Assembly (NCBI GenBank): GCA_963757115.1
Contig: CAVWQV010000006.1
Location: 186,001-250,000, forward strand
DNA from: CAVWQV01 sp963757115
GTDB lineage: Bacteria > Pseudomonadota > Alphaproteobacteria > Acetobacterales > Acetobacteraceae
Direction of reading: 5' to 3'
DNA length: 64,000 bases
Positions 19,134-36,137 of the stretch are shown piece by piece. Position numbers and translations under genes: made by a program. The notes beneath the pieces were generated by a model. The model searched no databases. It worked only from the letters and a program-made list of their open reading frames with translations, and was not told where the DNA came from. The first letter of the stretch is position 1. Each line of letters begins with the position of its first letter.

Positions 19134-19319
19134 TTAGCGCTCCTGGTCGTTCATCCGTCCGGCCGCGTACTGGCCGCACACAGAACACAATGAATAGCCG
19201 GACCTGGTCGTTGCATCGCTTAGCTCACGAATGCGCGAGCGAAAGCCGGGCCGGAAAGCGTTTGCGCGACCGCAACACACGTTTGGCGCGTTGGCCTGCA
19301 CGCTAAGCGTCTGGGGCAT
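19134..19319 (-). CDS. Possible 61-residue protein between two sigma genes
   Basis: An open frame beginning with an ATG inside the last codons of the upstream sigma gene (17-bp overlap, AAAGG directly before) and ending with TAA exactly adjacent to the ATG of the next sigma gene. It contains two cysteine pairs (NVCCGR and SLCSVCGQ), hinting at metal binding, and a basic C-terminus. I do not recognise a family. The precise fit between two genes favours a real coupled reading frame, but in GC-rich DNA a frame this short can be chance. It may instead be untranslated spacer holding a promoter. Confidence 0.2.
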   Translation of the reverse strand: MPQTLSVQANAPNVCCGRANAFRPGFRSRIRELSDATTRSGYSLCSVCGQYAAGRMNDQER

Positions 19320-19860
19320 CCTTTGGCCCGGTGCCCTGGTCCAAGGAGACATCATCAACAAGCCGCCTGAGCTGCAATCGGGCACGCGATACGCGCGCCT
19401 TGACGGTGCCAACCGGCACGCCGCAAATCGCTGCGGCTTCCTCGTAGCTCAGCTCCTGCGCGCCGACGAGAACGATCAATTCGCGAAGCAATGGCGGCAA
19501 ACGCCAGATCTGCCGCTCGAGGTCCGACAGCGCGGCGCGGCTATCTTGGTTGTCGGTCCGCGCGATAGGCGGCTCGGCGCCGCGTTCCAGGATGTTACGC
19601 TCGGTCCGCCGCCGCCGGTTTTGCTCGAAGAACGCGTTGCGGAGGATCGCGAACAGCCAGGACTTCATGTTGGTGTCAGGCCGAAATTGGTCTATTCCAG
19701 CAAGCGCACGCACCAGAGCTTCCTGCACGAGGTCGTCGGCTTCCGCCCGGTCTCGCACCAGGAAGCGGGCAAAGCCGCGCAGTTCAGGAACGAGGCCGAT
19801 CATTTGCTGACGCGGCAAGTCCGCTCGGCGCGATCCTTGGGGAAGGGGAGGACGGCTCAT
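19303..19860 (-). CDS. ECF sigma factor, EcfG type (general stress response)
   Basis: A 185-residue sigma factor with region 2 LRGFARFLVRDRAEADDLVQ, ALAGIDQFRPDTNMKSWLFA and ILRNAFFEQNRRRR, and region 4 LPPLLRELIVLVGAQELSYE with GVPVGTVKARVSRARLQL. These are close to the EcfG consensus, so this is the best candidate for the main stress sigma factor. I choose the ATG at 19860 (MSRPPLPQG); a TTG at 19899 would add 13 residues and intrude on the 53-bp divergent promoter region shared with phyR. A second EcfG-like gene follows downstream. Confidence 0.87.
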   Translation of the reverse strand: MSRPPLPQGSRRADLPRQQMIGLVPELRGFARFLVRDRAEADDLVQEALVRALAGIDQFRPDTNMKSWLFAILRNAFFEQNRRRRTERNILERGAEPPIARTDNQDSRAALSDLERQIWRLPPLLRELIVLVGAQELSYEEAAAICGVPVGTVKARVSRARLQLRRLVDDVSLDQGTGPKDAPDA

Positions 19861-19913
19861 GGGGCTAGAAGTGGTCTGCGGCCGTCCCGATTTACGCAAG
19901 AGGTTGCATTGCG

Positions 19914-20654
19914 ATGACTACGACCACTCGTAACGAGCTAGTCGCGGCGCTGCCGTACGCGCGGCGGTACGCTCGCGCGCTCAGCGGGAACCAAGCGCGC
20001 GGAGACGCTCTGGTTGCCGAAAGCGTGAAAGAGATTTTGGCCGGCGGAAATCTTCCGCGGGACGCCCGCTGCGCCCTTTATGCCTGCGTGACCCGGAGCT
20101 TCGAGCGGAGCGCGGTCGCTCGCCGGGCGACCGGAACGCTGACCGGCAAGCAGCGGCAGCTGCTGTTACTCACCTCGCTCGAGGAGATGTCCGTCGACCA
20201 AGCCGCGCCCGTGGTGGCGCTCAAGGCGGAGGAGGCGCGCTTGGCGTTGAGCGACGCGCGCGACAAGCTGCGGAGCGCGGCGGCCACCGACGTGCTCATC
20301 ATTGAGGATGAGCCAATCATCGCCATGGACATCGAAGAACTCGTGCAAAGCTGTGGTCACCGGGTGGTCGGCACTGCGACAACTGAACGCGACGCGGTTG
20401 CACTCGCCGCGAAATGCCGGCCGGGGCTCATCCTGGCGGACATCAATCTTGGAGTGGGCGGCGACGGCGCGAACGCGGTCGCCCGCATCCAGAAGATCCA
20501 CCCGGTTCCCGTGATCTTCGTGACGGCCTACCCTGAGCGCCTGTTGACCGGCGAGGACATTGAGCCGGCCTTTGTCATAACCAAACCGTTTGAACCGATG
20601 ACCTTGGCGGTGGCAACCTTCCAGGCCGTAACCGGCGGGGTACAGCTCGACTGA
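19914..20654 (+). CDS. phyR: PhyR-type response regulator with sigma-like domain
   Basis: A 246-residue regulator in the order unique to PhyR: an N-terminal ECF-sigma-like domain (about 1-120; YARRYARALSG, then a region-4 mimic LTGKQRQLLLLTSLEEMSVD) and a C-terminal receiver (VLIIEDEPIIAMDIEELV, phospho-acceptor Asp near 176 in LILADINLG, switch Thr in IFVTAYPE, Lys in ITKPFEP). After phosphorylation the sigma-like domain binds NepR and releases EcfG. It is divergent from the sigma genes. The next gene, glgE, begins 38 bp downstream on the same strand. Confidence 0.93.
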   Translation: MTTTTRNELVAALPYARRYARALSGNQARGDALVAESVKEILAGGNLPRDARCALYACVTRSFERSAVARRATGTLTGKQRQLLLLTSLEEMSVDQAAPVVALKAEEARLALSDARDKLRSAAATDVLIIEDEPIIAMDIEELVQSCGHRVVGTATTERDAVALAAKCRPGLILADINLGVGGDGANAVARIQKIHPVPVIFVTAYPERLLTGEDIEPAFVITKPFEPMTLAVATFQAVTGGVQLD

Positions 20655-20692
20655 TCCGCACACTGCTGCGACGATTGGGCGAAAGCGGGTAA

Positions 20693-23600
20693 ATGACGGA
20701 AACCGATGCAGCGCTCACGCGATTGGGCGGCACGGCGAACAGCGCGCGTGGGGCGATCTTGGACATTGAGCAGCGAGTTGCCGAACCCGATGCGCAGCCG
20801 GCGTCCCAGAACCCGCCAAAGCCTCCGATTGCGCCGCGCATCTATTACGTAAATCCACTGCTCGCCGGCCCAATCGCGGGCTGGGGGACGCTGTTGGACG
20901 ACATCGCGCGGCTCGGCTTCGATCACGTGCTTCTTGCCCCACCGTTTGCAACCGGACCGAGCCGGGATCTGTTCCTCCCCGCCGATTACAATCGCCTTGA
21001 TGACCGGCTCGGCTGGGACGGCGGGGCGGAAGCGGCCCTGGAGATGCTTTCGGCTGCCTGTTCCAAGGCGGGGTTGACCCTGTTGCTCGACGTGGTGCTG
21101 GACCAGGTCGCAGCGGATTTGCCGCTGGCCGTCAGCCATCGCGACCTGTTCGGTGCCACGGACGCCGCGGCCGCGCTGGACCCGCGCGGCGACGCCGGAT
21201 ACTTCGAGGCCGCGCGGCTGCGAGCCGAAGCGCCCCGCGTCGCCGAATGGTGGGCGGCGCAGCTGATCCGGTGGGCTGAGGCCGGGGTTGGCGGGTTTCG
21301 GGTGCTGCCTTCCGGCGCGATCCCTCCCGCCGTTCTCGAAGCCGTCATTGCGGGGGCTCGACGCGGCCCGGACGCCTTATACCTTGGCTGGGCCCCGGGC
21401 GCGTCGAGGCCGGCGCTTGCCCGGGCCGGCTACGATTATCTGTTCGGGTCTCTCCCGTGGTGGGATTTCCGGGCTGAATGGTTCTGGGACGAGCTTGCGG
21501 AACTGGGCCGCATCGCCCCGGTGATCATGACACCCGAGGCGCCCTTCGAACGGCGCCTCGCGACCAGGATACATGACCCGGCGTTGCTCCGGCCGGCCTA
21601 CGAGCGAGGGCTCGGATTTGCGGCCGCGCTCGGCGGCGGCTGGATGGTGCCGATGGGCTTCGAGTTCGCTGCAACTCGCCCAATGCACCCTGCGACCGAC
21701 GCCCCGGAAGACTTCGCGGCGTTGCAGGGAGCGGCGCCGTTCGACCTTTCGAAGCGGGTGGCCGCCTTGAACGAGGCCCGTGCCGCCGAACCGGCACTCC
21801 GGTCCACAACGCCTCCGGCGCTCCTGGCCGGAGCCGGGGCGGATTGCCCGGCGGTGCTGCGGCAGGAGGGGCCGCGCGGACAACGGCCCGTGCTGGTCGT
21901 GGCCAACGCGGATTTGGCGCGGCGTCGTAGCCTGTCGGCCGCGACGTTGATCGAAGCGACTGGCGGTAGGTTTGCGCGCTTCGAGCCGCTGCTGGTCGCC
22001 GATCGTCCGTCGCTCGAGCCGGGCGAAGCGGCCGTGGTGGAACCGGGCGAGGTTCTCCTGTTCCGCGGAATGCGGTCCGAACCGCGGCCGACGCCGCGCC
22101 CGCCACTGCCCGAAACCGCCGCCCTTGCCTGCGAAGCCCCGCGCATCGCCATCGAGCAGGTCGAGCCGTCGGTGGAAAATGGTTTGTTCCCGGTCAAGCG
22201 GGTCGTCGGCGAGACGGTGGTCGTGGAGGCCGACGTGATCGCGGACGGGCACGACGTGCTCGCCGTCGCGTTGCTGTGGCGCGACGCGCGGGAAAGCGGG
22301 TGGCGGGAGGCGCGGATGCGACCGCTCGGCAACGACCGGTGGCAGGCAAGCTTCCCGCTTTCCGAGATCGGCACCTACCTGTTCACGGTGCAAGCCTGGC
22401 GGGATGCGTTCGGGACGTTCCGCGACGAGTTGGCTAAGAAGCAGGCGGCCGGGGTGGACACCCGGCTTGAGGTGCAGGAAGGGATCCTGCTGGCACGCGA
22501 AAATGCCGAGCGCGCTGATAACCCGTCCGCCCTGGCAGTCGTCGAGGCACTATTGTCGGGCGACGAGGCAGCGCAGCGGGCTCTACTGCTTTCCCCCGAG
22601 ATGGCCGAGGCGATGGCGAGCATCGACCGTCGCCCGTTCGCGGTCTCCGTAGAGCCGGCGTTGCAGGTTCAGGCGGAGCGCACCGCGGCGCGTTTCGCCA
22701 GCTGGTACGAGGTGTTCCCTCGCTCCATGAGCGACGATCCCGGGCGGCACGGAACATTCGCCGACGTCGAGCGGCATTTGCCGCGCATCCGGGATATGGG
22801 CTTCGACGTCCTGTACTTTCCGCCGATCAGCCCGATCGGGCGGAAAAACCGGAAAGGGCGCAACAACAGCCTCACGCCGGCACCCGATGACCCGGGCAGC
22901 CCGTACGCGATCGGGTCGTCAGAGGGGGGACACGACGCTCTCCATCCGCAACTCGGCACCTTTGCGGACCTGCAACGGCTGCGCGAGGCAGCCGAACGGC
23001 ACGGCATTGAGCTTGCCATCGATTTCGCCATCCAATGCTCGCCGGATCATCCCTGGCTGCGCGAGCACAAGGATTGGTTCGACTGGCGCCCGGATGGCTC
23101 GATCCGGTATGCTGAGAATCCCCCCAAGAAATACGAGGACATCGTCAACGTCGACTTCTATGCGCCCGGGGCGGTTCCCGACCTGTGGGTCGCGTTGTGC
23201 GACGTCGTCCTATTCTGGGCAGGCCAGGGGATCCGCCTGTTCCGGGTTGACAACCCGCACACCAAGCCGCTGCCATTCTGGCAATGGATGATTGCTGAAG
23301 TGCGGGCGCGCTTTCCGGACGCGATCTTCCTTGCCGAGGCCTTCACTCGGCCGAAAGTGATGTATCGGCTGGCCAAGGTGGGCTTCTCGCAATCCTACAC
23401 TTATTTTACTTGGCGCAACACGAAGCGGGAGCTGACGGAGTATCTCGAGGAGCTGAACACGACCGCGCCGCGCGAGTTCTTCCGGCCGCACTTCTTCGTC
23501 AACACGCCCGACATCAACCCCGTGTTCCTGCAAACCTCCGGCCGGCCCGGCTTCCTGATCCGCGCCGCGCTGGCCGCGACGTTGTCGGGGCTGTGGGGTG

Positions 23601-24057
23601 TTTACAACGGCTTCGAGCTATGCGAGGCCAGCCCGCTGCCCGGACGCGAGGAATATGCTCGACTCGGAGAAGTATCAGCTGCGTGCCTGGGATTGGGACA
23701 GGCCCGGCAACATCGTCCCCGAGATCACGCGTCTCAACCGCATCCGGCAGACCAATCCGGCCCTGCACTCTCACCTGAACGTGGCGTTCCAGACCGTATT
23801 CAATGATGCAATCATCTATTACCGCAAGACCACGCCCGATCGCTCGAACACAGTGCTGGTCGCTGTGAGTCTCGATCCGCACGGCGTGCAGGAAGCCGAC
23901 TTCCTGGTGCCGCTCTGGGAATGGGGCCTGCCGGACAGCGCTGCAGTCGACGTCGATGATCTCGTGAGCGGTACAGCACGGTCTGGCAAGGCAGGCAGCA
24001 ACACATCAGGCTGGAGCCGACGATGCCGTACCGGATCTGGCGCGTGCGGCCCGCCGC

Positions 24058-24061
<4 letters not shown>
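20693..24061 (+). CDS. glgE: Alpha-1,4-glucan:maltose-1-phosphate maltosyltransferase with extra N-terminal domain, two frame breaks
   Basis: GlgE extends alpha-glucan with maltose units from maltose-1-phosphate. The C-terminal part (from about residue 480) carries the beta-sandwich domain, FASWYEVFPRSMSDDPGRHG, nucleophile Asp in GIRLFRVDNPHTKPLPFW, acid/base Glu in IFLAEAFTRPKVM, and NTPDINP. About 450 residues before it form an additional alpha-amylase-like domain without recognisable catalytic residues (GVGGFRVLPSG where an Asp is expected). Near 23657 one extra base separates PGREEY from LDSEKYQLRAWDWDRPGN; near 23970 one base is missing before VWQGRQQHIRLEPTMPYRIW. With both repaired it ends at 24061, overlapping treS by 4 bp. 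Length is about 1120 residues. Confidence 0.87.
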
Positions 24062-29562
<5,501 letters not shown>

Positions 29563-29578
29563 CGCCGGAGATCTCCCC

Positions 29579-31353
29579 ATGGCCCATTTCAGGCACACGC
29601 TCCCGTTCGGCACGGAAGCGGAGAGGAATGGTGACACTCGTTTCCGCCTTTGGGCGCCGTCGGTCCCGGCCGTCGCGCTCGAAATCGAAGGACGCGACGC
29701 GGTCCCCATGCAATCCGCCGCGGACGGCTGGAAGGAGGCGGTGACGTCCTGCCCTGTCGGCGCACGCTACGGGTTCCGGCTGCCGGACGGCCTCCGCGTG
29801 CCCGATCCCGCCTCGCGGCAGCAGGCGAACGATGTGCATGACCAGAGTGTGGTGGTCGACCCTGAAGCCTACGAATGGCGCCATGGGTCCTGGATCGGGC
29901 GGCCGTGGCACGAGGCCGTGGTCTATGAGCTGCATCCCGGCGCCATGGGCGGCTTCGAGGGCATCCGATCTCGGCTGCCGGCTCTGCGCGAGCTAGGCGT
30001 CACGGCGATCGAACTCATGCCGGTGGCGGACTTTCCCGGCAGGCACAACTGGGGCTACGACGGAGTGCTGCCGTACGCCCCGGACGCGGCCTACGGCACG
30101 CCCGCGCAACTCAAGGCGCTGATCGATGCAGCGCACGGGATCGGCCTGATGGTGATCCTGGACGTCGTGTACAACCATTTCGGCCCCGACGGGAATTACC
30201 TGCACGCCTATGCGGAAAGTTTCTTCCGCAATGACCTGTCGACGCCCTGGGGTGCGGCGATCGACTTTCGTCGCCCCGAGGTGCGCAACTACTTCATCCA
30301 GAACGCGCTGTACTGGCTAATGGAGTATCGCTTCGACGGATTGCGCTTCGACGCCGTGCACGCCATCTCCGAGCCGGACTTCCTCGACGAAATGGCACGG
30401 ACGATACGCCGCTCCGTCGAGCCTGGCCGGCATGTGCATCTGATTCTCGAGCACGAGGGAAACAAGGCGAGCCATCTCCGGCCGGGTTTGTTCGACGCGC
30501 AGTGGACCGATGACTGGCACCACTGTCTTCACGTGATGCTCACTGGCGAACACGAAGGCTACTACGAGGATTTTCAGGATGCCGCGCGGCTGCTGGCGCG
30601 ATGCATGGCGGAGGGCTTCGCCTACCAGGGCGAGGTGTCGCCGCACAGCGGCCACCCGCGTGGGGAGCCGAGTGCGGAGTTGCCGACGACGGCTTTCGTG
30701 ATCTGCCTGCAGAACCACGACCAGATCGGCAACCGCGCGTTCGGCGAACGGCTGGCGCAACTCGCCGACCCACAGGCGCTTCGCGCCGCCACGGCACTCT
30801 GCTGCTGAGCCCGTTCATTCCAATGCTGTTCATGGGTGATGAGTGGGGCACCAAGACGCCGTTCCTGTTCTTCACCGACCACAACGAAGAGTTGGCCAAG
30901 CTGGTGCGGGAAGGCCGGCGGCGCGAGTTCCAGCGGTTCGCGGCCTTCGCCGACCCTGCCCGGCGAGAGACGATCCCCGATCCCAACGCTCAAGGAACGT
31001 TCGCCGCCTCCGTCCCCGATCCCGCCGAAGCCGAGCGGCCGGAACACGCCGGGATTCGCGCCCTGCACGCCGAATTGCTCGCCTTGAGGCATCGCTTCAT
31101 CGTTCCCGGTATCCCGGGCTGCCGGAGCGAGGGTGCCGAGGTGATCGGCCCGAAAGCGGTGGTGGGTCGTTGGCGGCTCGGCAACGGATCGTTGCTGACA
31201 TTGGCGATCAATCTGGGCGGGACGCCAGTGCCCATTGGCCCGCTCACGGGCGAGATGCTCTACGCCACCGGCGAGAACATGACCCGCGTCGTGCCGGAGG
31301 GCGCGCTGCCCTCCTTCACCACCGTCGCCTACATCACGGAGCCGGCGCGGTGA
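29579..31353 (+). CDS. treZ: Malto-oligosyltrehalose trehalohydrolase, one frame break
   Basis: TreZ releases trehalose from the product of TreY. The N-terminal E-set domain (FRLWAPSVPAVALEIEG) leads to the GH13 barrel: VVYELHPGAMGGFEGI, LDVVYNHFGPDGNYL, nucleophile Asp in YRFDGLRFDAVHAI, Glu in HLILEHEGNKASHL, and LQNHDQIGNRAFGERL. A base is missing near 30796, after ALRAATA, where the frame passes to TLLLSPFIPMLFMGDEWG. About 591 residues in total, normal for TreZ. CGGAG lies about 7 bases before the ATG. The stop overlaps the GTG of malQ by 4 bp. Confidence 0.88.
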
Positions 31354-33355
31354 GCGACGCCGATCTGCTCGGTCTCGCCGAAGCCGCCGGGGTGGCGTCT
31401 CGATGGCGCGACGTGTTCGGCCAGGAGCAGCAGGTTTCTCCTGAAACGCTCCGCGCTGTGTTGCGCAGCCTCGACCTCCCGGCGGGTAGCGATGCCGAGA
31501 TCCGTGATTCGCGCGCGCAACTCGAGGAGCAGGATCGGAGCGGGGCGCTCACGCCGCTGCTGACCGGCGTTGCCGGCCAGGAAATCCGGTTGCAGCGCCA
31601 CGTCGGACGGTTTCGCATCACCTTGGAGGATGGCGGCTCCTTCGAGGGCGAAGCGCGGCGGGAAGAGGGCTATTCCGTCCTGCAGCCCGTCGACATTCCC
31701 GGGTATCACCAGCTCGAAACGCGCGACGGCGCGGTGACACTGGCGATCGCGCCGACACGGTGTCTCCGCCCGAGCGAAGTTTGCCATCGTGCGCGGCCCT
31801 GGGGGCTTGCCGCGCAGCTCTACTCGCTCCGACGCACCGGGGACGGCGGGATCGGCGATTTCGCGGCACTCGGTGATTTCGTGCGCTCGGCCGCCGGGTC
31901 ACGGCGCCGCCGCCGTCGCGATCAGTCCGGTACATGCTCAGTTTTCCGCCGACCTCGAGCGCTTCGGGCCGTACGCGCCCTCGAGCCGGATCATGCTCAA
32001 CGTTCTGCATGGGCCGCTTCCCGAGGCTGACGATGCCGAGCGCGCGCGGCTTGAGGCGCTGCCTCTGGTCGACTGGCCGGCGGCGACCCGGGCCCGGCTC
32101 GCGGTCCTGCGACGCCTGTTCGAGCAAGGCCGCGAACGCTCGGCCTTCGAACAGTATCGGCAGGAGTGCGGCGACGCGCTGGAACGCCACGCCCGCTTCG
32201 AGGCGCTGCACGCGCATCTGTTCGCGGAGGATCCGGGCCGGTGGAACTGGCGGGATTGGCCGGACGGCTATCGCGACCCGACCAATCACGCCGTCGCGGC
32301 GTTCGCCGCACGAAAATGAGGCGGAGGTGGGGTTCCATGCTTGGCTGCAATGGCGCGCCGACCGCGGCCTTGCCGAAGCACAGGCCGCGGCCCGGTTCCG
32401 CCGGGATGCCGATCGGGCTGATCTCCGACCTCGCCGTCGGGACCGACGCGGGCGGCAGCCACGCCTGGAGCCGACAGGACGAGATGCTGCTCGGCTTGAC
32501 GATCGGCGCGCCGCCGGACCTGCTGAGCCCGCGGGGGTCAAAACTGGGGACTGGTCGCCTTCTCGCCGCGCGGACTGCGCCAGCACGGGTACGCCGCGTT
32601 TCTCGAGATGCTGCGCGCGGCGTTGCGTCACGCCGGCGGGGTTCGCATCGACCATGTGATGGGGTTGAACCGCCTCTGGGTCGTACCGGAAGGCGTCGGG
32701 GCGCACGAGGGCGCCTATCTCAGCTTCCCCGAACAGGACCTGCTTCGTCTCGTTGCGCTGGAATTGCGGCGCCACCGCGCCGTTGTGCTCGGCGAGGATC
32801 TCGGCACCGTCCCCGAAGGGTTCTCGGACCGGCTGCGCGAGGCCGGCATCATGGGTATGCGCGTGCTGTGGTTCGAGCGGGACAGAACGAGCCGCTTCAC
32901 TCCCCCGGCCGAATGGACGCCCGAGGCGGTCGCGATGACAAGCACGCACGATCTGGCGACCGTCGCGGGCTGGTGGTGCGGCCACGACCTCGACCTGAGG
33001 GCGGGCATCGGCCAGATGCGCGACGAAGCAGCGGAGCGGGCCGGTCGCGAGCGCGACCGCACAGCAATCTGGCAGGCTTTCCGGGAAAGTGGCGCCGCAG
33101 GCGGCGATCCGCCGCCGCCCGATCAGCCCAAGGTCGCGGTCGATGCGGCGGTGCGCCATGTCGCGCACGCGGCCTGTGAACTATTGCTCCTCCCCGTGGA
33201 GGACGCGCTCGGGCTGGTCGAGCAACCCAACCTCCCCGGCACCCTCGCACGAGCACCCCAACTGGCGCCGACGCCTGCCGGATACAGCCGACCGCGTGCT
33301 CGACGGGGAGGCGTGCGCCGCCCGGCTCGCCGCCCTTAACGAAAGTCGACGATGA
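31350..33355 (+). CDS. malQ: 4-alpha-glucanotransferase (amylomaltase), five frame breaks
   Basis: A GH77 enzyme that shuffles alpha-1,4-glucan chains. The GTG start gives SDADLLGLAEAAGV, a MalQ-type N-terminal domain, then WGLAAQLYSLRRTGDGGIGDF. Catalytic segments are GGVRIDHVMGLNRLW (nucleophile Asp), AVVLGEDLGTVPEGF (Glu) and MTSTHDLATVAGWW (Asp). Reading changes frame near 31897, 32307, 32397, 32535 (GGGGG run) and 33248; across each, recognisable sequence resumes at once, for example GQNWGLVAFSPRGLRQHGY after the fourth. Repaired length is about 668 residues. The most damaged gene of the window, it could be a true pseudogene, but all catalytic residues survive. It overlaps treY by 4 bp. 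Confidence 0.82.
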
Positions 33356-36137
33356 CGGATCTGCGCGCGACCGCGCGGCTGCAATTCCACCGGGACTTCA
33401 CGCTCGATGCCGCCGTAAGCCTTGTCCCCTACCTCGACCGGCTCGGCATCAGCCACATCTACGCCTCGCCCTTGCTGAAGTCGCGGCCGGGCTCGACGCA
33501 CGGCTACGACATCGTCGACCACCATGCGATCGATCCGGAGCTGGGCGGCGAGCCCGCGCTGCGGCGCTTGGTCGCCGCGTTAAGACCGCGCGGCATGGGC
33601 CTGATCCTGGACATTGTCCCCAACCACATGGGCGTGGGCGGCTCGGACAACGAATGGTGGCTCGATGTGCTCGAATGGGGCGCGCCAGCCCGTACGCCGA
33701 ATATTTTGATATCGATTGGGAGCCGCCCGATGCCGCCTTGCGGGGCAAGCTGCTCGCCCCGTTCCTCGGCGCGGGCTACGGCGAGGTGCTGGCTGCCGGC
33801 GACCTTCGGCTGAAATTCGACCGGGAGGACGGCCGGCTGTTCGTTTCTGCGTACGATGCGCACCGGTTTCCGCTCGACCCGAGGCAGGACGCCGGCGTTC
33901 TGGCCGAAGCTGGCCTTAGTGACCTTGCGGCCCGGTTTGCTGCTGTGGGTCCGGGCTCTGGGGGGCGCGAGGGGATGCGCCGCCGCGCTGAGGAGGCGCG
34001 GGGGGCTTTGCGCAGCCTGGCCGAAGCCAATCCCGACGCCATCGAGGCTATGCTGGCTGCCTATGATCCCGCCGGTGCCGAGGGCCAGGACCGGCTGCAC
34101 CGGCTTCTCGAACGGCAGAACTATCGGCTTGCCTGGTGGCGCGCGGCCGCCGATGAGATTAACTGGCGACGTTTCTTCGACATCAATGGTTTGGCCGGCG
34201 TTCGTGTCGAGTTGCCGCAGGTTTTCGACGACACCCACGCCTACGTTTTCAAGCTCTACGCCGAAGGTCTGATCGACGGGCTCAGGATCGACCATGTGGA
34301 CGGGTTGGCCGACCCTCGGGGCTATTGCCGCAAGCTCCGGCGGCGGATGGCCGCCGAGCAGGCGTCCCGCCCGAAGGATCTGTCCCCGGAGCCGCCGCCG
34401 ATCTGGGTGGAAAAGATCCTGGCACCGCATGAACGGATGCCGACCGATTGGCTGACGGACGGCACGACCGGATACGACTTCATGAACGACAGCTCCGCCG
34501 TGCTGCACGATCCCGCCGGGGAGGAGAAGCTTACAACGCTTTGGACTACCCTGACTGGCCGGCCGGGTGAGTTCCTGGACGAGGCCCGCCCGGCGCGTCG
34601 ACAGATTTTGCGGGAAAGCCTGTTCAGCGAGCTCTACAACACCGCCGCCGCGCTGCATCGGGTGGCGAGGCGACGGCTTTCGACGCGGGATTACACCTTG
34701 ACCGCGGTCCGCCGCTCGCTCGAGGAGTTGCTCGTCCACTTCCCCGTCTACCGCATCTATGCCGGGCCGACAGGCATCTCCGAGGTGGACGCGCGGGTGC
34801 TGGCTTGGGCGATGGCGGGCGCGCGCCGCACGGTGCGAACCGCCGACCGTCCGCTGCTCGAGCTCGTGGGCGAGTGGCTGGCCGGGGAGGGCTTACGGTC
34901 CGAGCCCGCCGGCGCGCGACGGCAGGAACGGCTGCGGGCAATGGTGCGATTCCAGCAGCTTTCGGCGCCGACCGCGGCCAAGTCGGTCGAGGACACGGCA
35001 TTTTACCGCTACGGCCGCCTGCTTTCCCGCAACGAGGTGGGGTCGGAGCCGTCCCAGTTTGCGATCTCCCCTGCGGCGTTCGAAAGCAGCGCCCAGGATC
35101 GCCGCAAGCGGTTTCCGCGTGCCTTGCTGGCCACGGCGACCCACGACCACAAGCGGGGTGAGGACACCAGGGTCCGGCTCGCGGTTTTGAGCGAGGTCCC
35201 CGACGAGTGGGAAGCCCTGCTCGGACGATTGATGCGGCTCAACGCCCCGCTCAAGCGCGAGGTGGACGGCAGCCTGGCGCCCGACCCGGCCGACGAATTG
35301 ATGCTTTATCAAACCCTGGTCGCGGCGTGGCCGCTTGCCCTGTCGGCCGACGACAAGGCGGGTGTCGGGGCCTTCCGCGAGCGCGTGGCGGCCTGGCAGG
35401 AGAAATCGCTCCGGGAAGCCAAGCGCCACTCCGAATGGGCAGCCCCGAACGCGGACTATGAGGGTGCTTGCCGATCGTTCCTCGACCAGATCCTGGATCC
35501 CGACCGCCCGGCCCGCGTGCTTGCCGAGATCGCGGCCTTCGCGCAACGGATCGCGCCTGCCGGTGCGCTGAACGGCCTTACCCAAACGCTGCTGCGATTG
35601 ACCACCCCGGGCATACCGGACCTCTACCAAGGGACTGAATTTTGGGATTTTTCCCTGGTGGACCCGGACAACCGCCGGCCGGTCGACTATGCGGCCCGCG
35701 ATCAAGCGCTCGCGGTGGAAACGTCGCCCGCCACGCTGCTCGCCTCCTGGCGCGACGGGCGGGTGAAACAGGCGCTGATTGCCCGTGCGCTCAACTATCG
35801 GCGGCGCGCGTCCGGACTCTTCGCCGATGGCGGCTTGGTCCGGCTGCGCTGCGAAGGAAGATTAGAAACTCACGTCATAGCGTTCTCCCGTATTCATGAA
35901 GGTCGTGCTAGTATCGTTATAAGCACCCGCTTGGCCGCTAAGCTCCCGGGCGTGGACTTGGCACCGCTGGTCGCCCCGGAGGCGTGGGAAGGAACCGCGA
36001 TTTTGCTGCCGCGTAATTTGGATAGCCGGCAGATGACCGACGTGTTGGGCGGGCCAGGGTATACGGGGGCCTCGGGCCGCCTCTTGGTCCGCGACGCCCT
36101 TTCGCGACTCCCCGTGGCCTTGCTGGAGGCGCAATGA
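33352..36137 (+). CDS. treY: Malto-oligosyltrehalose synthase, one frame break
   Basis: TreY isomerises the reducing-end linkage of glucans to alpha,alpha-1,1, the substrate of TreZ. The start is TATARLQFH-like (ATARLQFHRDFTLDAA), then GISHIYASPLLKSRPGSTHG, LDIVPNHMG, FFDINGLAGVRVE, nucleophile Asp in GLRIDHVDGLADP, Glu in WVEKILAPHERMP, SVEDTAFYRY and TTPGIPDLYQGTEFWDFSLVDPDNRRPV. One base is missing near 33678 in a GGGG stretch, between LDVLEWG and RASPYAEYFDIDWEPPD. About 928 residues, family-typical. It overlaps malQ and otsA by 4 bp each. Confidence 0.9.

Noticed and set aside
19861..19913. EcfG promoter (GGAAC, about 16 bases, CGTT) between the sigma gene and phyR
   Set aside because: Neither element was found on either strand in the 53-bp divergent region or just upstream of nepR, so autoregulation could not be supported.
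31350..33355. Annotating malQ as a plain pseudogene
   Set aside because: Catalytic segments and overlaps with both neighbours are intact, there are no nonsense codons in the correct frames, and breaks fit indel errors; I record the doubt in its entry instead.
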